NCBI GenBank assembly: GCA_001899855.1
Contig: MKWR01000029.1
Location: forward strand, 141,212-205,211
Direction of reading: 5' to 3'
Origin: Lysobacterales bacterium 63-13
Lineage (GTDB): Bacteria; Pseudomonadota; Gammaproteobacteria; Xanthomonadales; Rhodanobacteraceae
Length of the DNA: 64,000 bases
The notes beneath the pieces were generated by a model that saw only the letters and a program-made list of their open reading frames with translations, had not been told where the DNA came from and made no database searches. This document shows, one piece after another, positions 43,331-51,351 of the stretch. Position numbers and translations under genes: made by a program. The first letter of the stretch is position 1. Each line of letters begins with the position of its first letter.

Positions 43331-44065
43331 ATGAGCAGCCCCGCATCCAGCCGGCTTGCCGTCCTCATCGATGCAGACAACGCGCAGCCCTCGATCGTCG
43401 AAGGCCTGCTCGCCGAGGTCAGCAAGTACGGCACGGCCAGCGTCAAGCGCATCTACGGCGACTGGACCGGGCCGCAGTTGAAGGGCTGGAAAGAGGTATT
43501 GCTGTCGCACTCGATCCAGCCGATCCAGCAATTCCGCTACACGGTCGGCAAGAACGCGACGGATTCGGCGATGATCATCGACGCCATGGATCTGCTCTAC
43601 AGCCAGCGTCTCGACGGCTTCTGCATCGTCTCCAGCGACAGCGATTTCACCCGCATCGCGGCACGCATTCGCGAGTCCGGCCTGACCGTGTACGGCTTCG
43701 GCGAACGCAAGACGCCGCAGCCCTTCGTCTCCGCCTGCGACAAGTTCATCTACACCGAATTCCTGCTCGACAAGGGCGAAGGCAAACCCGCCGCGGCCAA
43801 GCCGGCATCGGGCGTGGCCAAGGACAAGCGCCTCGCACGCTTGCTGCGTGATGCGGTCGAGGCGTCATCGGACGACACAGGCTGGGCCTTCCTCGGCCTG
43901 GTCGGCAACTACCTGGTCAAGCAGATGCCTGATTTCGACGCGCGCAGCTACGGCTATTCCAAGCTGCGCGAACTGGTCGCGGCCAGCAACCTGTTCGACA
44001 TCGAGGAGCGGCCCATGGCGGGCGGCGGTTCGGCGAAATCCGTGTATGTGCGCGAGCGCGCCTGA
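43331..44065 (+). CDS. NYN-domain (LabA/PIN-like) protein with C-terminal OST-HTH/LOTUS domain
   Basis: The 244-residue protein begins with a NYN nuclease-like domain (about 8-145): the acidic residues in LAVLIDADNAQ and in VSSDSDFTRIAARIRESG are the metal-binding positions of the PIN fold. After an Ala/Pro/Lys-rich linker, an OST-HTH (LOTUS) domain (about 165-240) has the segment GWAFLGLVGNYLVKQMPDFDARSYGYSKLRELVAA. Such proteins are thought to bind or cleave RNA; cellular targets in bacteria are largely unknown. It is divergent from cysJ with 175 nt between, and stands alone. Confidence 0.9.
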   Translation: MSSPASSRLAVLIDADNAQPSIVEGLLAEVSKYGTASVKRIYGDWTGPQLKGWKEVLLSHSIQPIQQFRYTVGKNATDSAMIIDAMDLLYSQRLDGFCIVSSDSDFTRIAARIRESGLTVYGFGERKTPQPFVSACDKFIYTEFLLDKGEGKPAAAKPASGVAKDKRLARLLRDAVEASSDDTGWAFLGLVGNYLVKQMPDFDARSYGYSKLRELVAASNLFDIEERPMAGGGSAKSVYVRERA

Positions 44066-44092
44066 GCGCGCGCGGGCAACCTCGGCTCCGCC

Positions 44093-44575
44093 TCAGCGCA
44101 GCGGCTTGGTCAGGCGCAGGATGTCGACGCCAAAGCCGGCTTTTTCGTAGATCGTCCGCGCGCGCTCGTTGCCGGGGAAAACGGCAAGTTGCAGATGGCG
44201 GTATTTGTGCTCGCGCGCCCAGCGTTCGGCGTAGGCGAGCAGGGCGCGGCCAACGCCCTCGCCATCGTGGTGGTTGGCGACGGCAAGATCGGAGATGTGG
44301 CCGTTCTGCGCGTCGCTGAAATAATCCTTGACCGTCTGCAGATGGATGAAGCCGACGCGCTTGCCGTCGTCGTTTTCGGCAACGAAGACATGCGAGCCTG
44401 GCGGCTGTTCAGACAGGTGGCGGGCGAGGTCGAGCTTGATGTGTTCGGCGCATTCGCCCCGCCGTCGCCAGGGTGGAAGCTCGAAGCCTTCGACGAATCG
44501 GGGCACCAGGCCGAGGATGAAATCGTCATCGTCGGCATCGGCGAGGCGGATGTGGATATTGGCTTCCGAATCCAT
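44093..44575 (-). CDS. GNAT-family N-acetyltransferase
   Basis: The 160-residue protein is a single GNAT domain. It has HIRLADADDDDFILGLVPRF at the N-terminus, a strand VGFIHLQTV, then ISDLAVANHHDGEGVGRALLAYAERWA, in which the HDGEGVGRALL segment corresponds to the acetyl-CoA pyrophosphate loop (Q/RxxGxG/A). The C-terminal strand is HLQLAVFPGNERARTIYEKAGF. The substrate is unknown. The ATG at 44575 is preceded by GGAAA at 7 nt and lies 16 nt after the acyl-CoA dehydrogenase stop, so the two are probably cotranscribed. Confidence 0.88.
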   Translation of the reverse strand: MDSEANIHIRLADADDDDFILGLVPRFVEGFELPPWRRRGECAEHIKLDLARHLSEQPPGSHVFVAENDDGKRVGFIHLQTVKDYFSDAQNGHISDLAVANHHDGEGVGRALLAYAERWAREHKYRHLQLAVFPGNERARTIYEKAGFGVDILRLTKPLR

Positions 44576-44591
44576 CTGTCGTTTCCAGGTT

Positions 44592-46382
44592 TCAACCAAA
44601 TTGCGAATCGGGCATGGCCATCAGTGTATCCGCACCGGCGCGGATCGCGGCACCGTGGCTGTGGATGCGCGGCAGGATACGGCTGAAATAAAAGCGTGCA
44701 GTATGCCGCTTGGCTTCCTTGAACGCTTCGGACTGCGCCGAACCCTCCAGCGCGGCGACGCTGCGCGCCCAGCAGTAAGCCACGGCCACGTAACCGGAGT
44801 AGAAGAGATAGTCGACGGCGGCGGCACCGACTTCCTCGACATTCGCCTGTGCCTTGCGGGCGATTTCCTGGGTCAGGTCGCTCCACTCCTTGGTGACGAT
44901 GGCCAGTGGCGCGATGAACTCGCCGAGGTCGGGCTTGTTGGCGCTGGCCTGGCAGAACGCCGAGATCTCGCCGAGGAAGTGCTTGAGGCCGGCCCCCTGC
45001 AATTGCAGGATCTTGCGCCCGAGCAGGTCGTTGGCCTGGATCTGGGTGGTGCCCTCATACAGCGTGGTGATGCGCGCATCGCGGGCAAACTGCTCGACTC
45101 CGGTTTCGACGATGAAGCCATGTCCGCCGAAGATCTGGATGGCATCGTAGGTCGATTCCTGGGCCAGTTCGGTGAGCAGGCCCTTGACGATCGGAGTCAG
45201 GAACGAGACCAGTTCCTCGCCGCGCTTGCGTTCTTCCGGATCCGCCGCATGGGTGGAGATGTCGTGCTGCATGTAGGCATACAGGGCGAGCACGCGGCAA
45301 CCTTCGGCAAAGGATTTCTGCGTCAGCAGCATGCGCCGCACATCGGCGTGCACGATCAGCGGATCCGCCGGCTTGTCGGGGAACTTCGGCCCGCTCGCCG
45401 CGCGCATCTGCAGGCGGTTGCGCGCGTAGTCCAGCGAGCTCTGGTAGCCGCGTTCGATCTGCCCGAGGCCCTGCACGCCGACCGCCATGCGCGCCGTGTT
45501 CATCATCGTGAACATGGCGTTGAGGCCCTTGTTCGGGCCGCCAATCAGCCAGCCCTCGGCCTGGTCGAAATTCATCACGCAGGTGACCGAGGCATGGATG
45601 CCCATCTTGTGCTCGATCGAGCCGACGGCGAGCGAATTGCGCGCGCCGACCTTGCCCTGCCGGTCGACCTTGAATTTCGGCACGATGAACAGCGAGATGC
45701 CCTTCACCCCGGGCGGTGCGTCGGGCAGACGCGCGAGGACGAGGTGGATGATGTTGTCGGTGAGGTCATGCTCGCCGGCAGTGATGAAGATCTTGGTGCC
45801 GCTGATGCCGTAGCTGCCGTCGGCATTCGGTTCGGCGCGCGTCTTCAGCAGGCCGAGGTCGGTGCCGCATTGCGGTTCGGTCAGGCACATCGTGCCGGTC
45901 CAGCGGCCCTCGATGATCGGCGTCAGGAACGCCTCCTGCTGCCATTTCTCGCCGTGCACCTTGAGTGCTTCGCTGGCGCCGTGCGAGAGCATCGGGAAAT
46001 TGCTCCAGGACATGTTCGCGGCGTCGATCATCTCCTTGAGGATCACGCCGATCGTCTCGGGCAGCTCCTGGCCACCAAACGCCGCCGGGATGGTCAGCGC
46101 CGGCCAGCCGCCTTCGACGAATTTCGCATAGGCTTCCTTGAAGCCCTTTGGCGTGCGCACGCTGGCCGTGGCCTTGTCCAGCGTGCAGCCCTCCTGGTCG
46201 GCGCTGGCATTCAGCGGTGCCAGCACCTGCTCGGCGAAGCGCGCTGCTTCGTCGAGCACGGCGTCGACGATATCGGGCGTCGCTGATTCAAAGCCGGGCA
46301 GGCGCTGGAACAGCGCTGCGGCACCGAGCACGTCATTGAGGGCGAAGCGGATGTCCTGGATGGGGGCCTTGTACTGGGTCAT
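44592..46382 (-). CDS. Acyl-CoA dehydrogenase (long form with C-terminal extension)
   Basis: This flavoenzyme introduces the alpha-beta double bond in beta-oxidation. The 596-residue length and the N-terminal sequence MTQYKAPIQDIRFALNDVL mark the long DmdC/FadE-like subgroup common in proteobacteria. Signatures are GTMCLTEPQCGTDLG, and GGHGFIVETGVEQFARDARITTLYEGTTQIQ with the conserved YEGT. An extra C-terminal helical domain runs from about residue 470. The fatty-acid or carboxylate substrate is not deducible. It is 28 nt downstream of the lipoprotein gene on the same strand. Confidence 0.93.
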   Translation of the reverse strand: MTQYKAPIQDIRFALNDVLGAAALFQRLPGFESATPDIVDAVLDEAARFAEQVLAPLNASADQEGCTLDKATASVRTPKGFKEAYAKFVEGGWPALTIPAAFGGQELPETIGVILKEMIDAANMSWSNFPMLSHGASEALKVHGEKWQQEAFLTPIIEGRWTGTMCLTEPQCGTDLGLLKTRAEPNADGSYGISGTKIFITAGEHDLTDNIIHLVLARLPDAPPGVKGISLFIVPKFKVDRQGKVGARNSLAVGSIEHKMGIHASVTCVMNFDQAEGWLIGGPNKGLNAMFTMMNTARMAVGVQGLGQIERGYQSSLDYARNRLQMRAASGPKFPDKPADPLIVHADVRRMLLTQKSFAEGCRVLALYAYMQHDISTHAADPEERKRGEELVSFLTPIVKGLLTELAQESTYDAIQIFGGHGFIVETGVEQFARDARITTLYEGTTQIQANDLLGRKILQLQGAGLKHFLGEISAFCQASANKPDLGEFIAPLAIVTKEWSDLTQEIARKAQANVEEVGAAAVDYLFYSGYVAVAYCWARSVAALEGSAQSEAFKEAKRHTARFYFSRILPRIHSHGAAIRAGADTLMAMPDSQFG

Positions 46383-46410
46383 TTCGATTCCTGGGAGTGT
46401 CGGTGATGGT

Positions 46411-46854
46411 TCAGCGCCAGGTGCCGGGCAGGCCGGGGGCCGGGCTCAGCTGGCTCTCGCGCGTGAACTTGAAGTTGCCTTTCGGCTCGCTGCTGCTGAT
46501 CGTGCCGTGCAGGCGATAGGCGAAATCGCCCACCGGTGCGCGAGTGCCGGCGAGCGGGAGCAGATCCGCCTCGAAGACGTCGGCGCTTTCGCCGGGGATA
46601 TCGAGCTTGAACGGCAGCTTGATCGTGCCCACCGCGTCGTCGCCGATGGCGAGCTCGGCATCGATGCCGCTGAAGGTCATCGGCACATTGCTGAAGTTCT
46701 GCAGGCGCACGCGCAGGTGCCAGTTGCCGTCGGCACGAACGACCAGCTCCTGCACGCTGGCAGTGGGCGGGCTGACGCGCTTGACCGGGCCGCCGCCACA
46801 GGATGCGAGCAGCAGGCTGCCCAGCACGAATGCAATCCAGGTGCGCAGTTTCAT
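46411..46854 (-). CDS. Outer-membrane-type lipoprotein with LEA14-like domain
   Basis: The 147-residue protein begins MKLRTWIAFVLGSLLLASCGGG, a lipoprotein signal peptide with the lipobox LASC (Cys19). Cys is not followed by Asp, so sorting to the outer membrane is expected. The mature domain (VQELVVRADGNWHLRVRLQNFSNVPMTFSGIDAELAIG) has the paired-strand pattern of LEA14/WHy-like domains, which are often found in bacterial lipoproteins of unknown role. ATG at 46854 has GAGGA about 7 nt upstream. It heads a minus-strand group with the acyl-CoA dehydrogenase and acetyltransferase genes. Confidence 0.78.
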   Translation of the reverse strand: MKLRTWIAFVLGSLLLASCGGGPVKRVSPPTASVQELVVRADGNWHLRVRLQNFSNVPMTFSGIDAELAIGDDAVGTIKLPFKLDIPGESADVFEADLLPLAGTRAPVGDFAYRLHGTISSSEPKGNFKFTRESQLSPAPGLPGTWR

Positions 46855-46940
46855 CGGCAATCCTCAAACGATCGTTTCAAGTGCCTAGCCTAACGCGTTG
46901 ATCGCAAGCAGAAAAGCATTCCCCGTTTCCGGTGCCGGCA

Positions 46941-47609
46941 TCAATCGCGCTGGCTCTGGAATTGCGCCATGTCGAGCTGCGCGGTCATCGTGCCGGCATG
47001 CACGCGGATCACCTCGTCGGCCAGGGCGATGACCTCGTCGGCCTGGTGCGAAACGAGCAGGGTGGCCACGCGCAAGGCCTGCTTGAGTCGACGCAGGTGA
47101 TCAAGCACCTGCACGCGCGCTTCGCGGTGCAGGCCGGTCAGTGGCTCATCGAGCAGCAGGATGCGCGGCTCGGACATCAGCGCGCGGCCGATGGCGACGC
47201 GCTGGCGCTCCCCGCCGGACAAGGTTTGCGGGCGCCGTTCGAGCAGGGGTGCCAGTTCAAGCAGGTCGACGAGGCGCTCGAACTGCGTCGCCTTGCGCTG
47301 CCGCGCCTGGCTTGCGTAGAGCAGGTTGGCACGTGCGCTCAGGTGCGGAAACAGGCGGCCATCCTGGAACACATAGCCGACTTCGCGCGCAGCTGGCGGC
47401 ATGTCGATGCCGGCTTCGGTATCGACGAGCACCTGCCCATCGAGGACGATGCGCGCCTGGCGTGGGCGGAGCAAGCCGGCAATGGCATTGAGGATGGTGG
47501 TCTTGCCGGCACCGGAATCGCCAAACAGGGCAAGGCAGCGCGCGGCCGAGGAAAAACGGATGTCGATATCGAGATCCGCCAGCTTGTGCGAGAGCGCCAG
47601 TTCAATCAT
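46941..47609 (-). CDS. modC: Molybdate ABC transporter ATPase ModC (short form)
   Basis: ModC powers molybdate import with ModB and ModA. The 222-residue protein has Walker A GDSGAGKTT, a Q-loop (GYVFQDGRLFPHLS), the ABC signature LSGGERQRVAIGRAL, Walker B ILLLDEPLTGL and a switch His in LVSHQADEV. It stops after the ATPase core. Typical ModC is about 350 residues with a C-terminal TOBE/Mop domain that binds molybdate, and that domain is absent here. The ATG at 47609 overlaps the end of modB by 8 nt. Sulfate or tungstate ATPases share the core, so the call rests on modB and modA. Confidence 0.9.
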   Translation of the reverse strand: MIELALSHKLADLDIDIRFSSAARCLALFGDSGAGKTTILNAIAGLLRPRQARIVLDGQVLVDTEAGIDMPPAAREVGYVFQDGRLFPHLSARANLLYASQARQRKATQFERLVDLLELAPLLERRPQTLSGGERQRVAIGRALMSEPRILLLDEPLTGLHREARVQVLDHLRRLKQALRVATLLVSHQADEVIALADEVIRVHAGTMTAQLDMAQFQSQRD

Positions 47610-48294
47610 CGCGGCGACGCCCCCACAGCGAACCGCCGAGTATCGCCGCGCCGACGGTGGCGCCAAGCGCAACGACCAGGGCGACCACGGTCAGGCGCTG
47701 CACGCCGGCATCGCCAGCGGGCAGGCTCATCAGTTCGTAGATGGCGATCGGCAGCGTGCGCGTCTCGCCGGGGATGCTTGAAACAAAGGTGATGGTCGCG
47801 CCGAATTCACCGAACGCGCGCGCGAATGCGAGCACGCTGCCGACGATGATGCCGCGTGTGGACAAGGGCAGGACAATCGTGACGAAGCGCCGCCACGCCG
47901 ATGCGCCCAGCGTTTCAGCGGCGCGTTCGAGGCGTCGATCGACATTGTCGAACGCCGCCCGGATCGACAGCACGAGCAGGGGGAAGCCCATCACCGCCGC
48001 AGCCAGCACGGCACCCGTCCAGCGGAAGGCAAAGACGATGCCGAACTGCGCCAGCCACTCGCCAATCCAGCCGTGGCGTCCAAACAGCACCAGCAAGGCA
48101 TAACCGGTGACCACGGGTGGCAAGGTCAGCGGCAGGAACATCAGCGCCTCGACCAGCAGGCGTCCCGGAAAGCGCCGCCGCGACAAGAGCCAGGCCAGGG
48201 CCAGCGCGAAGGGCATGGAAACGATCACGCTGAGCGTGGCGACACGCAGGCTGAGGGCCAGCGCCTGCCACTCATCGGCGGACAGCGCGAACAT
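47602..48294 (-). CDS. modB: Molybdate ABC transporter permease ModB
   Basis: The 230-residue inner-membrane permease has about five transmembrane segments. The cytoplasmic EAA-type coupling loop is RLERAAETLGASAWRRFVTIVLPLS, and the ModB motif LPLTLPPVVTGYALLVLFG appears near residue 55. A conserved GEFGATITFVSSIPGETRTLPIAIY precedes the last segments. It lies 2 nt after modA and overlaps modC by 8 nt, so all three are translated from one mRNA. Confidence 0.95.
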   Translation of the reverse strand: MFALSADEWQALALSLRVATLSVIVSMPFALALAWLLSRRRFPGRLLVEALMFLPLTLPPVVTGYALLVLFGRHGWIGEWLAQFGIVFAFRWTGAVLAAAVMGFPLLVLSIRAAFDNVDRRLERAAETLGASAWRRFVTIVLPLSTRGIIVGSVLAFARAFGEFGATITFVSSIPGETRTLPIAIYELMSLPAGDAGVQRLTVVALVVALGATVGAAILGGSLWGRRRDD

Positions 48295-48296
48295 CC

Positions 48297-49118
48297 TCAG
48301 AGGCGGTCGAAGCCGAAGCGCACGAAGATTGCCGCTGCCTGCGCGGAATGCAGCAGTCCAAGCAATTGCCGACCACCGGCATTGTTCCCGGCATCGAGCA
48401 GGGCGACCGGATAGACGATGGGCGGATGCGAGGAGGCGGGAAAGGTGTCGACCACGCGCACCGCGCTCTCTGAAACGGCGTCGGAACGATAGACGATACC
48501 CAGCGGCACTTCATGGCGGGCGACAAAACCCAGCGCGGCACGCACATGCACGGCCGGGACCAGGCGGGATTCAAGCTGCGACCAGATGCCGAGATCGGTC
48601 AATGCCGCCTTCGCATATTTGCCGGCCGGCACGCTGTCGGGAGCGCCGATGGCGAGGCGGCCATCGGTGCCGAGCGCGCCGGCGAGATCGAAGCCCGGGG
48701 CGATCGTCAGCGCGGTTGGTGCGTCCTTTGGCGCAATCAGCACGAGGGCGTTGCCAAGCAGGTCGCTGCGGCTGCCGGCGACGATCCTGCCGGCGCGCTC
48801 GACCACGTCCATCCATTGCGGATCCGCCGAGATGAACAAGGCCGCGGGTGCGGCGTGCTCGATCTGCCGTGCCAATTGCGAGGAAGCCGCGTAGCTGACG
48901 GTGATATCGCCAATTGCCTGTGCCTGTGGCGAGGCGAGCACGCTGTCGAGCGCGGGCTTCAGGCTTGCCGCCGCGAACACCAGCAGTTTCGCCGCCTGCG
49001 CGCCGGGTGCGAGCAGCGCCAGGCCGAGGCTGGCGAGGACAAGCAGGTGCCGAGCGCGTCCAGTCCGGGCGCGTGGAAGCCCACCGCCGGGAAACTGGAA
49101 AAAGCCCGTCATGCTCAT
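48297..49118 (-). CDS. modA: Molybdate-binding periplasmic protein ModA
   Basis: ModA delivers molybdate to ModBC. The 273-residue protein has a long signal peptide (cleavage near AQAAK), then LLVFAAASLKPALDSVL, in which AAASL is the oxyanion-binding start of all ModA proteins. VSYAASSQLARQIEHAAPAALFISADPQWMD follows, with the second binding loop and a VPAGKYAKAAL segment. The ATG at 49118 overlaps the stop of the upstream SPFH gene (ATGA) and has GGGA just before it. A shorter ATG two codons later is possible. It is the first mod gene. Confidence 0.95.
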   Translation of the reverse strand: MSMTGFFQFPGGGLPRARTGRARHLLVLASLGLALLAPGAQAAKLLVFAAASLKPALDSVLASPQAQAIGDITVSYAASSQLARQIEHAAPAALFISADPQWMDVVERAGRIVAGSRSDLLGNALVLIAPKDAPTALTIAPGFDLAGALGTDGRLAIGAPDSVPAGKYAKAALTDLGIWSQLESRLVPAVHVRAALGFVARHEVPLGIVYRSDAVSESAVRVVDTFPASSHPPIVYPVALLDAGNNAGGRQLLGLLHSAQAAAIFVRFGFDRL

Positions 49119-50017
49119 TCGTTCCCGGTGTTCGCCTTGAGATTGAGGAAGGGCACTGCGCCGCCCGGAACCATCGTCGCCGGCAGCACGCCATTCCATT
49201 TTTCAGCCTGGGTCAGCGCGATCAGTTGCGCATTCTGCTTGAGGGCCTCGCCGCGTGATTTGATCGCATCGCCTTCGGCAATGCCGCGCACGCGGATCGC
49301 CTCGGCCTCGGCCTGGGCCTTGGCCAGCGCCGAATCAGCCTGGGCCTTGGCCTGGGTGACGGTGATCTCGGCATTGATGCGCTCGGTTTCGAGGTTCTGG
49401 CGCTTGGTCTGGATCTCGACCTCGGCCATCATGCGTTTCTCGATGGATTGTTCGTAGGCGTCGGAAAAGGTCACATCCTCGACCTGCACGCTGTCGATGG
49501 CGACCGGGCCTTCCACTGATTTCTTCAGCGTCTCGTTGATGTCGATGCCGAGCCGGGTGCGATCCTGGATGGCCGAAATCGCCGTGTAGCGGCCAAACAC
49601 GTTCTTCACCTCGTCGGGCACCTTGCGGCTGATCAGGCGGTCGACCATCTTCTCGATCGTGCCGTAGTGCGAATAAAGCTCCTCGACATCGGCCTCCGGA
49701 ACGCGATAGCTGACCGAGACGCGCAACGTCGCCGGTTGCTGGTCCTTGCTGTAGGACTCGACATGGTCGTAGAGGATGGTCTGGTTCTGCACCGAGACAT
49801 GCTCGACGGTGTCGACGAACGGAACCTTGAAATTGAGGCCAGGCTCGGCAATGCCGACGATCGCCCCGTAACGCAGCTTCACGCCGCGCTCGCCCTGGTC
49901 GACCGTGTACCAGCTGCCGAACACGATGGAAAGCAGCAGGATGGCGATGATCGCGCCGATCACGCCGACGGAGATGAAGCGGTTCGACTTGCCCAGGTAG
50001 GCGGCGGGTCGATTCAT
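49115..50017 (-). CDS. SPFH/prohibitin-family membrane protein
   Basis: The 300-residue protein has one N-terminal transmembrane helix (FISVGVIGAIIAILLLSIVFGS, about 13-34), then an SPFH/band-7 domain (YTVDQGERGVKLRYGAIVGIAEPGLNFKVPFVD). It ends with a long charged coiled-coil-like region rich in Ala/Gln/Glu (QAKAQADSALAKAQAEAEAI). Related proteins form membrane ring assemblies that scaffold proteases or organise microdomains; prohibitin-like rather than HflK/C is suggested by order and length. The ATG at 50017 has GGGGA 8 nt upstream. The stop overlaps modA (ATGA), an unusual coupling. Confidence 0.88.
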   Translation of the reverse strand: MNRPAAYLGKSNRFISVGVIGAIIAILLLSIVFGSWYTVDQGERGVKLRYGAIVGIAEPGLNFKVPFVDTVEHVSVQNQTILYDHVESYSKDQQPATLRVSVSYRVPEADVEELYSHYGTIEKMVDRLISRKVPDEVKNVFGRYTAISAIQDRTRLGIDINETLKKSVEGPVAIDSVQVEDVTFSDAYEQSIEKRMMAEVEIQTKRQNLETERINAEITVTQAKAQADSALAKAQAEAEAIRVRGIAEGDAIKSRGEALKQNAQLIALTQAEKWNGVLPATMVPGGAVPFLNLKANTGNE

Positions 50018-50052
50018 GGATTTCCCCTTTGCGAGCTGTTGGTTTTGTTCGG

Positions 50053-50154
50053 TCAACGATTCTTGCGCGTGAAATCCTGGTAGAAGGCAAATGCCCCGCG
50101 CACGACCAGGGCGACGAGGACGAGCCCGCCCACGACTTCGATCAGTATTGCCAT
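50053..50154 (-). CDS. 33-residue single-pass membrane peptide (previously overlooked small gene)
   Basis: A complete short frame opens with ATG at 50154, preceded by GGAG at 6 nt spacing, and ends in TGA at 50053. The product starts MAILIEVVGGLVLVALVVRG, a near-continuous hydrophobic helix of about 18 residues, and ends with a polar, basic tail (FYQDFTRKNR). It lies in the 215-nt space between the DUF1684 gene and the SPFH gene, 35 nt before the latter on the same strand. The strong ribosome site, topology and position support a real small membrane protein that may partner the SPFH protein. Function is inferred only from context. Confidence 0.6.
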   Translation of the reverse strand: MAILIEVVGGLVLVALVVRGAFAFYQDFTRKNR

Positions 50155-50232
50155 TGCGGACTCCCCGAAAGCCGGCGGCGAGCCGGTGGATCAAGAATGG
50201 TCGAGGCTTGATCCGACTTCAAGCGCGTGGCC

Positions 50233-51123
50233 TCAGGGCGGCGTGGCTCGATAGATCTTCTCGCCGGCCTCGACGCGCAGCCGCAGGCGGTTTTCCGGCG
50301 GCGCGGTCGGGCACACGACATGTGGCGACAACGCGCACGGCGGGTTGTAGGCCTTGTTGAAATCGAGCACGACCTTGCCGTCTTTCGCGGGATCGGCGTA
50401 CAGGAAACGCGCGGCCGGGTAGGTTTCCTTGCCGCTGGTCTTGTCGGTGAAGATGAAGAACAACTGGCCGTCGTCCTCGAGCACCGGTTGCAGCTCGAAG
50501 TGCTGGCCATCGCGTTCGAACACCGCCTTGCCCGGCACCGGTGCCTTGGCCAGGGTATTGATGATGGTGATCAACTCGATCTCGCGGACAGGCTCGAAGG
50601 CCTGCCAATCGGCCTCGATGCGCCAGCCCGGATCGATGGCGAAGTTGTCGATGCCACGGAAGGATTGCAGGCGCGGCGACTGCGGATCGCGGAAGCGCCA
50701 GCCGAGCAGGTCATCCATGCGCACGATGTAGAACCAGGCATCGCCAATGTCGATGCGCGTCGGCTTGGCACCGTCGGCGTTGTCCTGCAGTTTCACCGTG
50801 CTCTTGACCGGCTTGCCATCGATGCGCGCGTCACTGCCGCGTGCGGCGCGAAAAGTTGCCTTGCCTTTGCCATCGAGGATCAAGGTGCCGAGGTGCGTCG
50901 GACCCCGTGGCAGCACGATCGTGTTGTCACTGGCAGTGCCGATCGTGCTCTTGCCCGGATTGACGATGCCCGAGCCCGCATAGCTCAACCAGCCATCCGG
51001 CTTCTTCAGCGAGGCGATGCGCTCCGCACGCCATTGCTCGATGGATTGCGTATAGGCGTCGGCGGCCCGTGCGGCGGGTTGGTTGAGCAGCAGGAAAGCG
51101 AGCAGGAACAGACAGAAACGCAT
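50233..51123 (-). CDS. Exported DUF1684-family protein
   Basis: The product is 296 residues from the ATG at 51123. It has a signal peptide (MRFCLFLLAFLLLNQPAARA, cleavage near AADAY) and then the DUF1684 fold: QWRAERIASLKKPDGWLSYAG at the start, FYIVRMDDLLGWRFRDPQSP in the middle, and the C-terminal motif DFNKAYNPPCALSPHVVCPTAPPENRLRLRVEAGEK, the family hallmark with two conserved Cys. Its function is unknown. An upstream ATG at 51135 is an equal candidate start; the much longer frame upstream is the shadow of the MgtC-type gene. It is exported and may head the operon leading to the SPFH and mod genes. Confidence 0.85.
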   Translation of the reverse strand: MRFCLFLLAFLLLNQPAARAADAYTQSIEQWRAERIASLKKPDGWLSYAGSGIVNPGKSTIGTASDNTIVLPRGPTHLGTLILDGKGKATFRAARGSDARIDGKPVKSTVKLQDNADGAKPTRIDIGDAWFYIVRMDDLLGWRFRDPQSPRLQSFRGIDNFAIDPGWRIEADWQAFEPVREIELITIINTLAKAPVPGKAVFERDGQHFELQPVLEDDGQLFFIFTDKTSGKETYPAARFLYADPAKDGKVVLDFNKAYNPPCALSPHVVCPTAPPENRLRLRVEAGEKIYRATPP

Positions 51124-51351
51124 GCAAGCGGCCATTCGCGGGGATCTGGCGTCAGTATAAGTGTCCGTCGACATGGGCGGTACATCCGGTTCAGCCGCCG
51201 AGAGCTTCTGCTTTTCCTTGGCACCACTCCAGGGGTTGCTGACCGGCTGGATACTGCGACCTCCAGGCCGGATTGACGCGGGCATGCCCCGGGCTGACGC
51301 CATGCATTCAACGCGTGGCAGACTGCGCTCCTGCAAGCACTGGAAGCGGTC

